Assembly: GCA_013397075.1 (NCBI GenBank)
Contig: VWZS01000858.1
Span: forward strand, 62,001 to 126,000
Source of the DNA: Rhabdornis inornatus
Taxonomy: Eukaryota; Chordata; Aves; Passeriformes; Rhabdornithidae
DNA length: 64,000 nucleotides
Reading direction: 5' to 3'
Every line of letters starts with the position of its first letter. Position 1 is the stretch's first letter. Below are positions 39,301 to 52,900 of the stretch, piece by piece. The notes under the pieces were generated by a model. That model was not told where the DNA came from, ran no database searches, and saw nothing but the letters and a program-made list of their open reading frames with translations. The position numbers and the translations under genes were made by a program.

Positions 39301-39811
39301 CATATTTGAACAAGAGATTTTACTTTATGTCATTAGCAGACACTCATTAGTTCTGCTTATTTATGTATTTAAAAAAAAAAAAAGACAGGGAAAGTGAATA
39401 TACTTGGAGCTAAGGGATTTCAAACACGATTTATCTGTGCAATAAAGGAATGATGTTAGATGAAAGAAAACTATGAAAGGTGAGATCTTCCCCACTGCTT
39501 ATCGTGATATAGCTTGTAATTGGAGTTTTTGTTTAGTATCAGCCTTGTCCAAATGCAGTAGAAACTGCAGCCAGTATGAAGAAGTAATCTGCTCTTGATA
39601 CCTAATTCACCACTCTACAAGGCATTTTGTATGTATTTTATAACTAATTTGAAAGACCCTATTTATTCTGTAGTAATAGATGTTCTTGTGTGAGTCACAA
39701 GAATTTGTTTTGGCTTAGCTTACTACCCACTATTAATACTTCAGCATTGTGAGAGTATCCATTAAAGTTCTAAAGTTTCATATTTGTGATTCTTCAGGCT
39801 GTTCCTGTATG
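33389..39811 (+). other. CNTNAP2: CNTNAP2 intron 3 segment, nothing recognised
   Basis: AT-rich intron with short A runs (for example 38259-38272 and 39371-39383). Frames are at most 79 codons and unsupported. Slightly GC-richer patches, such as 34090-34340 and 37140-37330, have no recognised content. Confidence 0.6.
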
Positions 39812-39874
39812 GAGTTTGGAGTTGGACTCTGATAATCCTTGTGAGTCCCTTCCAAGTCAGAATGTTCTGTGATC
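39812..39874 (+). mobile_element. CR1 3' tail fragment, sense orientation
   Basis: GTTGGACTCTGATAATCCTT followed by GTGAGTCCCTTCCAAGTCAG and then AATGTTCTGTGAT matches the last 60 or so bases of CR1. Only the extreme 3' end survives, typical of heavy 5' truncation. Confidence 0.8.
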
Positions 39875-42800
39875 TTCTTTTCCTCTTTGTAAGTGATCAG
39901 GACTGCAGACAGACAAAGCCATCCACCACTTAGATATGGTTTCTAGAAGTGAATTTAAACAGATGCTGAAGTCACTCCTGAATCTCCGTAGAACAGTCAG
40001 CCTGAAAATGTAGCACTGATAAGCTTTTCTGTTTAGGGACGATTTAAAAAGCACTTACTGTCATGAATAGTCCTTTCTTTCTCAGGTCCCCAGAGTAACA
40101 GGCACTTAGGTCTTTTGGCTACCCTTAAGTAATGAATGGCTCTATTGACTTCATGCACTAAAGTGCTTTAGTGGATCAGGTTTATTTCAGGGGACTTCTC
40201 ACCTGAGAAAAGGATTACAGGATTATATACACAGACTGACATGAATAAATTTCATCAGAACACAGGAGATGTAGGGGGACAAAAAAAGTCAGGGATAAGT
40301 AAACATAATTACATAAGTAAAAAATATTTTCTAATTTTGTATCTGGTATATTGATTGCATCTCAAAGCAAATGCAAGCACAGAATTAAACACAGCTTCTG
40401 TTTATAACAGCAGAAAGGTTGCATACTGCAGGCATTTGCTGTATCCAGTTGTACCAGATCTAGCTGGAGTCAAAAAGCTTTGTCTGCACAGATGCACAGT
40501 TTCCATTTCCTTTTCTGAAACTCATATTTTAGCAGTCCAATTTGCTGAATTTTTCCCCTGATTGCTATTGTTATTCAGGTGTACATCTGTGAAATATGCT
40601 ATAAAATGTGATACGCCAGCCTGCTGTACTAGCTGCAACAGATTTCTGAAATAACCCTTTGAGCTCACCATCCTTTCTCAGTGATGTGATTAAGGGAGAA
40701 AAACCTGTTCCAGCCTCCCCAGGTTAAATGCTTTGAAGGGGAAAAGCCCTTTTTAACACTTGCCTAGCGCATGCTGGTAGTCCTCTAGTGTGTGATAGCT
40801 GTATCTTCTCTGTGCAGGTCTGTGTGGGACTGGATTTCCCTGTTCTGGGACCTTTGAAATAAATGAATTTGCTGTGGGGAAGCTGAAGCAAATAAGACCT
40901 TTTCTGGGAATCTGTCATCTGGTAGGAACATCCCCTGGGGAAAATGGACATGACATGTGACAGCAGCCTACATATACTCGCTAGGCATTAAGATTTTGTT
41001 AAAAAATGTTTGTGGTCTTTTTCAATAGATCAGTGTGTATATCAAGAAATGAGTAAGAAGAAATATCAATAAATTTTTCCTCCTTATTGAATTAGAGGGA
41101 AGGAAAGAGGAAAAACTAATTTATTGCAGCTGTATTTCCACTGATGTGGTAAAGCTCATAATCATGAACAAATTATTTGAGCACTACCATGCTATTAGGG
41201 GTTAAAGCATCAGCAGGAAAACTAAAGTTACCATGTTCTGCCATTTTAATGCAATTCCACACTTCTGACCACTTTTCAGACAGGACAGGACAGAAGTAGT
41301 TTTAAGATAATATCTGTATTAGTACTTCAGGAGTTCTTGGTGTGCCTGGTTTTGCCAGCAGAAAACCAAAGGGATGGGCAGCAAGAAAGCCCCAGTGTGT
41401 CCCAGGAGGTCTGTGAAGTTTGGGCGAGAGGACAAGAAACCTGCAGGATATGTGTGAATTACTCCCACCCCTGGGAGAGACCCATGATCATCATGGGTAT
41501 CCTGAGAATGGCTGAGGAACCCACATGCCCTGCAGTTTGCAGACAGACAGAAAATACCACATGTCATTCATAAATCATTGGAAATTGAGTTGTGTTTACC
41601 TGTACCAGTTTCAAATGCCTTATAAAGACTCTCAATGAGGGTAGGACAGAGAACCTGCTCCTCATGTTGACTTATTTTGATGAAATAAGTAAGATAACAT
41701 AATTTTCCAGAAATTTATTATGATTCACAATCTGTACCTAAATTGTTTACATCACAAATTGTGCCAAACCACCACCATTGTTACAGTGCAGGAAATTATG
41801 TGTTATTTACAGGCACATTCTCTAGTCAGTTATTGATTAAAAGCAACCAGTCTATTACAGACCTCTCAAAAATAGATTTTCTGCATGTACAACAGGGATT
41901 ATTAAATTACTAAAATTTTTGTAATTTTCATTTTTATTTACATTGCCAGTTTCACTTCACACTTGTAGAACAGCATGTTTTACAAAACAAATTTTGGACA
42001 ATCAGATAATATATTTTCATTTTATCTCACCATTCTATGTCCCAATAAAGTATCTGAATAATATAGTGGATATTAATTTTTTATTATACCTACAAAAATT
42101 CTCATTTTATATATAAAAATAAATATGTAAAGCATTTAAATCCGTGTACCTCAGAAGACACACAAATGTAATGAAAATCCTGTCGTGTTTTTCACTATTC
42201 TGTGTGTTTCCAATGTGAAGAACCTGATTTGTTCCCTTTTGGGCTACACTGGAAAGAAAAACAGCCTCTTTCTGAACGTGGTATGTCATTTAATTTAGAA
42301 TCTAATGGAAAAGCAGAGTTTGTGCTGCTTCTAGCAGAGGGACAGTCAAGGCTTTCAGCTGTTTACCTCCAAAAATATCAGAATTCCAGTGCGAGCCAGT
42401 ACTGTGCATGAGGTTTTCTGTGCTTTCACACTGATGTTTCCAACACAGACACTTTCTTATACAGTTACTTAGAAACAGATCTGAGGCAAAGTTTAGAATA
42501 TACAAGCTCCTGAGGTGGGAAAAAAGTGGAAGAACTGGGTGTGCTAAGTACAAGTGTGGTAAACATCTCCATATATGTAAAACAATATGTGAATTAGAAG
42601 GAAATAAACTCTCTTTGTGTTAACCAGGCACAAGAGAACTTAAAATCATTAATGGCAGTAAAGGACACAGGAATTTCTTTTTATCTATATAGATAATTAG
42701 ACATTCTAGTATATATCTGAAGTACCCACTGATCATCAAAATTGAAGAATAAAGCAAGTAAAGTTGACAACAATGATTGTGGTGCTCTTGGTTCCCAGTT

Positions 42801-45800
42801 GCTGCTGGAATTTGAATGTTTCAGACTCTCTTTCAAAATCCTGTTGTATAGTGATGGTGAAATATGGAGTGTTTTGGGTTGTAGTCTTTAGGTGTATACG
42901 CAGCGGTGTTTAATACAGCTATAAGAGCAGTGACTACTTCTACAACTATTAAGATTCAGTCGACTCATTCCTACAATGAACAGTACACTTATTTTTTCAA
43001 AAACGGGCTTCCAAAAACATGACCTGAAACAACCAAAGTGAATTATAAATGCATTTACAATCTAGAAAACATGAGGAGTATTTTCTTAATTTCCATATAA
43101 TTTACAGGAGAAAAAGATTTTTTATTTCTGCACACTGAATAATGGAACGTAAAAACATAATTTTTCTATGGTATAATGGAGTTCAAATATTTTCATTAAA
43201 CATTGGTTGATATGAAGGAGAGATCATTTTCAGTGGGGAGAGTGCTGTTTTTAATGGCACAATTGGGTCTTAGGGAAGAAAGGAGTTTTTTGGGAGGGAA
43301 AAAGAAAAGCTGTTAGGCTGCCTGAGAAAACAAAATGTCGTTATCTTGTGGCAAAATAAACTATAACAATCCTCAAACTCCTACACTTAGTATATACTCA
43401 TAATGTTATTTTCCCTTTTTCTCTCCACTTTTTAGCTTTAATCCTAGGATATGATACTGCAGAAACATTACTGACTTTTATATTACTAATGAGCATGTAC
43501 TATGGGTTATCATAACTTATTTCCGTATGATTCTGTTACTTTCTTGACTAGCTGGCAATTAAAAGAAAACAAAGCAAAAAGACCAAAAACCCCCAAACCT
43601 CAAATCAGTTGCCAAGGTGTATAATATTTTGTGTCCACCCCCACCTCTCATTTGGAAAGAAAGAAAGTAGCGCAGGTATGACAAGGATGTGAGCAAAGTT
43701 CTTTTCCTTTTATGTTGCAGTGATTTCTATAGTCCTTCAAGAAGCATAAATGGGTTCACTGACACTCCCAGCTAGCAGCTTGCCTTAAACCCTCTTCAAA
43801 CTTGCCACTTGAAAAGCTTTCCAAACTATCCAAGACTTTCCAAACTGTGCTATAGTGGTCTGAGATGGGCCTCCTTTGGTTTCTCCTGCTGGGGAGCCTT
43901 TCTGTCTTGAACACAATACTTGAGCAGCCTGCTACACAGCAGGAGAGGGCATGAGTGACACTGTAGGCTGAGGGGCAGAGCAGTAGCCCCACAGGCTTCT
44001 CTGATATTATCGGCACCTCCTACACGCAACAATTGGCTCATGTACCAACCACCTGTTCCTGTGAATTTTCAGTTAATATGAAAGCTGAAAAGTCCTCTTT
44101 TTGAGCCACACAGAGGATCGGAGTACTTCAGAATATATTTTGTCTGATAGTTGATCTGCCATCTTATTGTAGCTGCAGATCTCCTCAGGAGACAATTGAA
44201 TTTCAGTTTCTCGAATTTTTGGGGACTGTTAATGTACTGAAGGACTGAGCTATGGCATAAAATACAGCACAGTCCTCTCCTCCATTTCCTTGTCTGATTC
44301 CTTCTCACCAGTGCTTTTAATCTATTATTGTAAAGAATTTACTTTGCTGGGATACGTTTGTTTTCTGGTGTAAGGTATAAGTGGAGAGACAAGAGCTCCA
44401 AATATGCCAATGGATGCTTTGCACGTGTTTGGATTTTGCTTGCACAGCCCAACGTAGGTGAAGGTTATAGGTTTCATCAAGACATAATGGTTTTTAAATG
44501 TATTTCATTAGTGTTTTTTTACAACTTTTATTAAATTATTTTCCTCAGCAGGGAGCTGAGCCACAGAGATAGTTTTACCTTCCACCCACGCCCTTTTCTA
44601 ATGAATTTTATTGTTTCAAAAAGATTTCAAAGTACTCACAGTATTCAGTCTCCTGGCATTTATTAAATTATTGCTAATTCATGTTCATTTATCTGCTATT
44701 ATGTCAGCCACTTACAGAATGAGCATATTTTGAAATACAAAGTAAGATTTTAAAGAATTAAATTTTCTATTCTCTTAAATTGTTATTAAGTCACTTCATT
44801 TTGCCATCATTTGAGTTACTCACATTTGAAAAGTAGCGGAATGCACTTCCTTCATTTTTAGGGTATAATCAAGATTTTGAACAATCCTTCTGGAGAAGTA
44901 ATCCTTTCTTTTTTATCCTCTTGCTGGCTAAGCGCTTTCCCTTTAAGAATGAATGGGTGTCAAAATCCATTCAGTTTGATATTTTAAATGTATAGAAAAT
45001 AACAAACATATCTTTAAGGAAATTGGTTTTAGCTCTCAAAAAGGAAAGTAAAGGAACAGAAGAAGTTATTACTTTTTCTACCCTTGTACCCTGCACTTCG
45101 ACAGTTTCAAGCTTCATTTTCGCTGTTTAAAAGCATGTGTTTGATCATGTGATAAATAGTTATGTTATCCATCCCTTTCTAAAATCCATGTGAATACAAA
45201 TCATTGTAACTGTACTGTAAGAGCTGATAGAGAAGCACAGATTTAATAATTTCTTTCATAGTTACTATGCAGTACTGTTTTCTTAACTTTTATTTCTATT
45301 TCTACTGCTCTTCTGCTGCTGCAAAATCTGAGAATGCAAACATTTACATCTCCAGTGTCCATGTTTCCCTCCTTGTAAAGCAGAGATGATAAAATTCCCT
45401 GCCATTAGGTAACCCTGTACAATGAAAGTATTTAAAACCAAAGTGGCACAGTGAGGTGTTACATTTGAAACCATATCAAGCTTTTTGAAAAATCTTCTCT
45501 TGCATCATATAGTACAGAAACATTTAAAACTACAGCACACAAAATTATTACTTGATACATATTTTGAAATTGTTTTCCTTTAATTCCCATCCTCATACTT
45601 TCTTTGTCACAATACAGATGGGCAGCTATAAGAATAAATTTAGTTAGTGAAAGTATTATAGGGAAGAACATTTGTCTGCATTCTCCTAATGCTGTGATAT
45701 TTTACCTTCTTTTTTCTCTTTTATAAAACGAAGGTAAGAAAAACAAAACCAAAAACAATCCCCCAAAAATGAGAAAGGAAAAGGGGTGAGGTTAGTTCAT

Positions 45801-48800
45801 TCCTAGCAAATTTAATCAAGTTTGAATGGCAGAGAAGTATCTCTGAGATGTCTTTTATGCATTTCAAGAATATCCCCATCTCCTGTAGCACTGTCCTCTT
45901 GATAGGATTTATTATAGAGAAAAATCCACTCATACCTTGCCGTACACTTAGGTCTCTTCTCTAAAGAATGCTGCCAGGCTGAAGTAGAAGAGAAGGTGGA
46001 AGACAGAAGTTTGTTTATCTACATAGCTTAATTCTACATTCAGTGATTTGTCATCTTTTATTTTAATTTCAGTAAGCTTAAGGAGGCCACTTCTCTGTCA
46101 GGGTAAGCCCTAACAGTAGGTGCCAGGAAACCTCATAAAAATCTCATATCTACCTATTAATCATTTTCTATGATTTTTGAGCAATCTTGTCCTAGATTTT
46201 TTGCTGTTTATGCTTAATTTTTAGTTTCTGACCGCTGTTAATGGTGATGCAGGAAGTCTGCTTGGAATACTGTTAAAAAGGATACAACTGCAGCTTTTCC
46301 TCAAGGTAAAAAAAAAAAAAGGTCTGAAGGTCTTCAGGAGATGTGACCTGTACAGCTCTTTGTCTCTGTGAAGCTCTTTTCCTAGGAACATCTAGCAGAT
46401 GTTCTGAAACATTATCAGGTATAATGCACACAGATGTCATTAAGGGCTTTATTATTATTTTTTTTTATCACACAGCTTCATCACTTGCGTGTAAAGAGCA
46501 CATCCTCATCCAAAAGTATGTTTAGTTTTATGAAATTCTGACTTCTAGTAAGTAGTATTAAGGGTAATGGGGAAAAGCTAAAGAAATAGACATATGCATT
46601 GTTAACTTTAATGACTTTTTTATTATAATATTCTGAGGAAATGAGACAAAATCTAGAGAAACAGTACTAGATGACTTCTTGTTTTATCTATTTTATTTTT
46701 GTCTCTTGCAAACTGTCTTTGCAAGTTTTATTGGAAAGGGCACTTTTTCTTATTTCCTGAATTTGACATACACTCAATAATGTATAATGTGCCGCTATGC
46801 TGATAATAGTGATGCTTTCTATCCAAAAATCACTATAAATTTGAAAGAAATTGGTTTGGACTTGCAATAATATTTCCAAATTTTATTCCAGTATCTGAAA
46901 CTATAGGGACTAGCTATGCCATGTGGTACAATTCTCAGTCAGAGGGCAAAGGCTTCTTCCCCATTTTTCCCTGCTAGAGGAGAGGGACATTAGAGAGTAC
47001 AGGGGATTTAGCTGACAGAGACCACTGACAAGAAAGAAATCACAAATACTGCGTCTCTATAATATAAGACCACATGGATAGAGGTGTGTCAAGGGATGGG
47101 GGATGCAGACGCATCTGACTGGGAAGCTGCACAGTCACCTGCAGATGGGGAGCTGATCAACAGTCCTGGTTTCAGTCCTTCGACAAGGACTCACCCAGCA
47201 ATAGAAGTGCCTCCTTGTCTGTCTGCCTACAGATTTGGCAGCTGAATTTTATTTTAAAAATATTAACCTTCTACGAGCACCAAATATTATCAGCCAGTCA
47301 GTGTTTCAAGATCTCATTTGATAGACATTCAGGAAAATACTACTGCTTAAGTTTTTTAAGAAGAAAACATGCATTATGGCATAACATCTTATAAAAACCC
47401 AAGCAAAAATGATTTGTCAGAGCTTTCCAAATGTAATGTCACTTTATGTCAAACATATTGGTCAGGTCATGAGAGGAATCTTAGAGGAGATAATTAATAA
47501 ATTGTCCTGAAACTGGGTGGGCTTTTTCCAAAGTGGTTAGTCTTTGATATATATAACAAGAACATCTATGTGGGAGAAATGTCAGTCTGTACAAAATTAC
47601 TTTCAGAAAACAGCTCTGACTGAGTGTAAAAGCATTTGTTTGCTTTTTATCTGCTAGCCTGATGGCATGAAATGGAACTTGTGAGTATGGTAACCTATAC
47701 ATCCTGGACTTGTAAGACAAAATATGAGATGTCCAGTAGTTTCAGGTTTGAAGTCAGTATCTTGTCAAATCTTAGATAGATCCTATTGGGTTGAGGAAAT
47801 GGAGATACTAACGTATAAATGAATGTGTGATATATGAGGAGTTCCTCTTGAAGGAAAGCAAAAAAAAAAAAACTAATTAAAAAAAAAATGAAAACTCTAA
47901 ACAGACTGTGTGCCATTCATATAGTCCTGTCTTAACTCAGAATATACAGATACTGTGAATGTCTTTGATGTGTCTTCATTCTAAAACACTAAAAACAAAA
48001 TAGATGCATTTTGTTGTATTGCTACTCAAATACTGATAATTTAGATGCAATTTTCCTCCAAAATCCTGAGAGCACTCTCCCTCTTTACCCTGCCTGCAGA
48101 GCCTGCATTGTAGAAAGAAAATATCGAAATATTTATTGAAATATACATGTTGAACGGTGCAATTGGTGTAGCAAATAACTGGATAACTGGTGCAGAACAG
48201 TGTGCTTTTAACCCTGTTCTGTAAATGCTAGAATCCTGCAGACAGTGATTAATAAGTTTTCATTTATTTCTCTTTACTTTTCTGTAAACAGATATTGATT
48301 AAAGTAGTAGGTGCTACTGGATTGAATAACTTCAGAGATGGTGTCGTATTCTGGAATATGATAAGATAATTTTGGGAAAGTCAGCTGTTTGAAAACAAAT
48401 TATCTTTTGAGGTCTTTTGTATTGAAACATTCTCTTTTCCAATGGAGGAGACACCAGGCATTTTTCATTTATCACAAATCTATAACATCCATTATATTTT
48501 CTTTACATTGCACTCCATAATGTGGAATGGATTTGCTAGGGCACCAAGTTACTGAGTACTAGGTTGAATATTATAATTTCCTTCCTGTGATGTGTGAATG
48601 CAAAGTAGAACTTTTGGGGCACCTCTAAACACACACAAATCTCAAGCAGCTGTCCTAGGTCTCACAGATTTTAGCACAGTATCCCTTGTGATCCATGAGC
48701 CCATTCATCATTAAAGTTCCGTACGATAATAATTCTCCTTTGGCCTGGGATACTGTATTCTAGCTTTTATCCTTCTGCCTAGAGCCTGTTGCCAGGTTAC

Positions 48801-49473
48801 TTATTTTCTAGCACAACTATTTTCAGGAGATATAAGGGAAAGGTATAAGGCAAAGGTGACATAGTATTTTTTCTGTAGTCAAGAAATGCTGGAGGTCTGT
48901 AATGTCAAGATTTTGGTGCATATTGCAGTGAGCTCCAGTAGGCACAGAGGTGATGTAACTCATGCCTGTGGCTAGAAAAGCAGAAAATGTACCTTGTTAG
49001 GTGTTTTATTCTTGGACCATTGCACAAGGAACAACTGCAGCCTGATCCTCAAGTGCTATTTGAGTGAAAATTCCCCAGGAATGCTTTGTGCTAAATGGGT
49101 ACAGAAGTTGACAAAGTGCAACTGGTGCTGATAGGGAACATCTTGAAAAATCAGCAGCTGTGCATTAAACCCCCAAGTGTCAGCAACTGCACAGAAATCC
49201 TTTATGGTCAGCTATACCTGACACAACACTGTAGCTCCTCTCAGGAATGGTTTTATATGTTTCCAGCCCCAAGCAAACAGACAGGAATTTGTGTGTTGTA
49301 GCTGCATCAATTACACTGGTTCACAGCACAGAAAATTCATCTTGAGAGTGAGGAACAGTTAAAACAAGACCTCAAGTCAAACTTCTTTTAAAAAATAGAA
49401 TTTATTGAAGTCTTTGTCTTGTTGTCTTTTCTATAGTTAGATGATGCTTTGAAAAGACTATCTGGGTCAGAGG
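39875..49473 (+). other. CNTNAP2: CNTNAP2 intron 3 segment, 9.6 kb without a recognised gene or transposon
   Basis: AT-rich intron. A GC-richer patch at 41320-41573 is open on both strands (about 80 codons each) but shows no domain. A small GC-containing hairpin (AGTCCTT/AAGGACT around CGAC) sits at 47174-47191. All other frames are 86 codons or fewer and look random. Confidence 0.55.
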
Positions 49474-49945
49474 TGGTCCCCGACAATCCTTCTTAGGGTT
49501 TGCAGATATTCAGGGTGAAAGTGGCAAAATAAAAGAAGAGTGGTACGATGACCACAGCTTAGCAACACACTTTAATAATAATGAAAATAAATGTGGGATG
49601 AGGCCCAAAAATCCAAGTACAACAACCAAGGGGATAAGGTCTTTTTAGGAGCCGGTGGTCAAACACCAGGATGAAGGGAGGTCCAGAGTATAAATATGGG
49701 GTAGGAGAGGAGGTGGAGTTGAGGTAGGGTCCAATGGGTATAGGGGAAAGTGGTGCGGAGGTGGGATAAGGGAAAGCAGGGTCCAACGGGGTAGGTTGGG
49801 TGGAACATTGCACCAACTGAGGGCTAATGGGAATACAAGGAACGGAGAACATTCTGGATTTGGGAGTGGTGATAATTGACTAGTAAATGAGATATTAACA
49901 TGGACAATCCCATAATTCTTTGGAACTTATTTTTTGGGGTCACCA
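49474..49945 (-). mobile_element. Probable ERV LTR, antisense to CNTNAP2
   Basis: Read on the minus strand it begins TGGTGACCCC (49945 leftward) and ends GGGGACCA (49474), giving TG...CA ends in a short inverted repeat and a length of about 472 bp. Inside are a C-rich U3-like stretch with repeated ACCC/TTGGACCCT motifs, then a TATA-like TATTTATA (49689-49696). An ATTAAA signal (49571-49576) follows at once by GTGTGTTGC, a GT-rich downstream element. This order and spacing fit an avian ERV LTR. I do not recall an exact family, and no target-site duplication is evident. The proline-rich 97-codon frame at 49559-49852 (-) reflects the C-rich U3 and is probably not a gene. Confidence 0.55.
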
Positions 49946-52900
49946 CAACTTAACAAATGCTTCCCAAGGTCTAAGACTGGGATACAACCCTTCTTCAGTG
50001 ATGGTTGCATGAAATGGGATACCAGTCAGGCTGACTCCCACAAAAAACCTTGGTAAATAATGAGAACCTGATTCACCCAGGGATAATTTTAGCCACATTC
50101 CTGATTCAGACTTATTGCCAAAAACACGCAAAAAACAGAAAAGTGCTAGAAAACTCCTCCTAGTTTCAATTCATTATCTTCAAAAGCACTATGCATCACA
50201 TCCTGAAAGTCTCATTTTTTTATTTCTGAAGAGTGTCTCAATACTTTCAGACAGCAGTTGTTACTGTGAACATCTGGAACTCGATGCGAAGCTGTGGCAC
50301 ATGTAAATCATTGCAATATTGTATATACTGTGATACTGAAAAGTTTAACTAAATGCACTCTACTCATCAATTATATTTTCATCTTCAGAGTTTCTTTCAA
50401 AACCTCTTAAATTACACTCTGGTTGAAAATGTTATGGCTCAGGGTGGGAGAACAGAATAACAGCAACACGATAAAACAAAGTTTGCAAATGTGAATACAG
50501 TATTCAGTTCTGCTTATACAAGTAGATTTTCAAGAGGCTAATGGAAATATTGCCAGCATCAATCTAAAGGTTTTGTGAAGCATCTTAGTTTGGGGACACA
50601 AAAGATGTCTATATACAAAATCTTAGTGTATTGCTAGAATTTCCAGTCTTAGATTCAACCAGTTTTTCCTCTCTTTGGCATCAGCTGGTGTCATATGTCT
50701 GAATTATTAAAAATTACATAACCAACTAACATCTATAATGTGACATCAGTCAAAGACAGGTATATAGTTCCTAGTAATTTGTCAATTACAATCAAGATGA
50801 CAAGGTCCTGTTGGAGCTGGAGCACAGTAAAGAAGTCCTGCACATTTGCATCATTCAAATTAAGAGACTTTCATGGTGCCTGAGCAAGAACTGCAGGCAA
50901 GTTGTGCATAAATGGGTACTTTATCCCTACACAGTGTATCACAGAAGTGATGTCACTCTTCAATCACAAAATCTTTATGAAAATTAAAAATACCTGCTAG
51001 TCCTAGAGAAATATCCCAATAGGAATTTCACTGGGTCATTTAAATTTAGCTATAGTTGATTGTCTCAATGTTACAATGTCTTTGTGGATATTTCTTTTTC
51101 AGGAGGCAAATCTTGTTAGTGTTTCAGCAGGTGAATACCTGTTATTCTTTTTTTCCCTGAAGTCTTTGATAATAATCATGAAAGGCCATTTTAGAGTCTT
51201 AGCTTTTTGGAAAATCTAGCATTTTAAAGTAAAAATGTTTAATTTGGAAAAATGTATAATGTAAAGCTGACCTATGTGCATATGATGTGCTCTTTTCACC
51301 TTTTCTGCTACTATGCTGTTTTATCTAGCTTTCTCACAAATCCTCATTGGAACTAAGAGTGTGATAAAAGTAACAGCTTCTGCTTAGAAGTAAAACTGCA
51401 AACTTGGGTGGTAGCTATACCTCAGCTTGTTGCAATGGAGAAAAAAGCTGTAATTTTGGTGCACTTAGAGTGAATAAGTTAGATTTCCTTTGAGGAACTA
51501 CACACCTTTCCTTAATTTCTGTAACAGGAAGATCAGGAAGATGCTCCTGAATGCAAAAGGGCTGAGACCCAACTACTGCTGCCCTTTGGCTTCGTGAGAA
51601 ACACAGTTTTGGTTTCTGGTAGGACTTGGCAATTGTGCACGCAAGGCAGTATGCGACAGTCTAGTAAAGGTAACTTAGATATTTCTAAGTGAGGTAGCCA
51701 TGTCACTGCAAGCAGGATGATTTAAGCCAGACCGACATGTCTGCTAACCAGAGCTAGAAGTGCTGCCTCACATCATTCCCCTGCGCAGTACAAAGCACAG
51801 ATTCTCCAAAGAATCTCTTGCCTTTAGTGTGTTTTCTCTCAATCCCAGACCTACTGAACTAATGTTCTAACTTGGCTATAAAGCTTCAAATAGTTTTACT
51901 CTATCTCCAAAATGAAACTTTCTCTGTAACAGGCAAAGAACCACTGCTCTGTTCATACCTATATAAAATATTTTCCATGGCTCTTGCCTGCCTACACAGA
52001 AACAAACACAGATGACTTTTCATTTCAGCCACCTCAACTACCTGGTCATTTCTTCACATAGATAGATATAATAGTGAAATCTTACTCCGTGTTCACATCA
52101 GTGAAGATATTTACAAATAGTTTTCTCTTTGTTGGTTTAACTTTTGTGGGTTGAGTTTTCAATACAGTCTTTATACAGTAATATAAGGAGCAATTACATC
52201 AATGTCATTTTTTATCAGATTGTCATTAATGTGTTGGCTTTCAATATGTACCGTGTCTATGGCAACTCTTCACAGGCTACCACTAGATTCTCTGCCTTAG
52301 ACTCGTTGTCACCAGGCATTACAGAAGTGATGAGCTCAGTCAAAATGTGCTATGCAAGTGGTTATCTCAATTTCCTGGTTCAGCAAATTACATTGCTCCA
52401 GAGGTTTTGCGGTAATGGTTTACTGTGATACAATGTAAAATGTAATTGTGTGGAGAATATTGGTGAGCAGCTAAAGGCCAAACTCATGGAGCTGTTTGAG
52501 CTAATTCAGAGTAATTGTAGTAACATCCTTTTATACATTTAGTGCTAAATATAAATTCCCTTAATCAGTCTGAAATAGTGACTGAAAGAGCACACAAAAT
52601 ATAAAGTGCTGCATATCTCTAGTAGTCGTAAACAGTTTCTTCTCATTGGCCAAATTGATAATATTTCAAAGGTTTTGAGACTTTACTGTAGCACTCTTAA
52701 TTATTTTAATGGACATTTTGACTGCTAAAGCTTCAATATTTTGGTATGAAGCAGAAGGTGTTGGCAAGAGGGAAGACTGTTTCAGATCCTAACTTTCTAA
52801 GTATTTCTGGCGCTAGACAGTGTTGAAAGATGTAACTGGAAGAACTATTTTTTACCAAAGTCATAAACTGTATATTAGAATAAGCATATATATATGAAGT

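Noticed and set aside
41319..41573. Overlapping open frames on both strands in a GC-richer patch
   Set aside because: Open frames on both strands at once usually reflect composition; no domain recognised on either.
52144..52428. 94-codon + frame, one of the longer ones in unique sequence
   Set aside because: No recognisable family, no promoter or splice support, and ordinary AT-rich composition.
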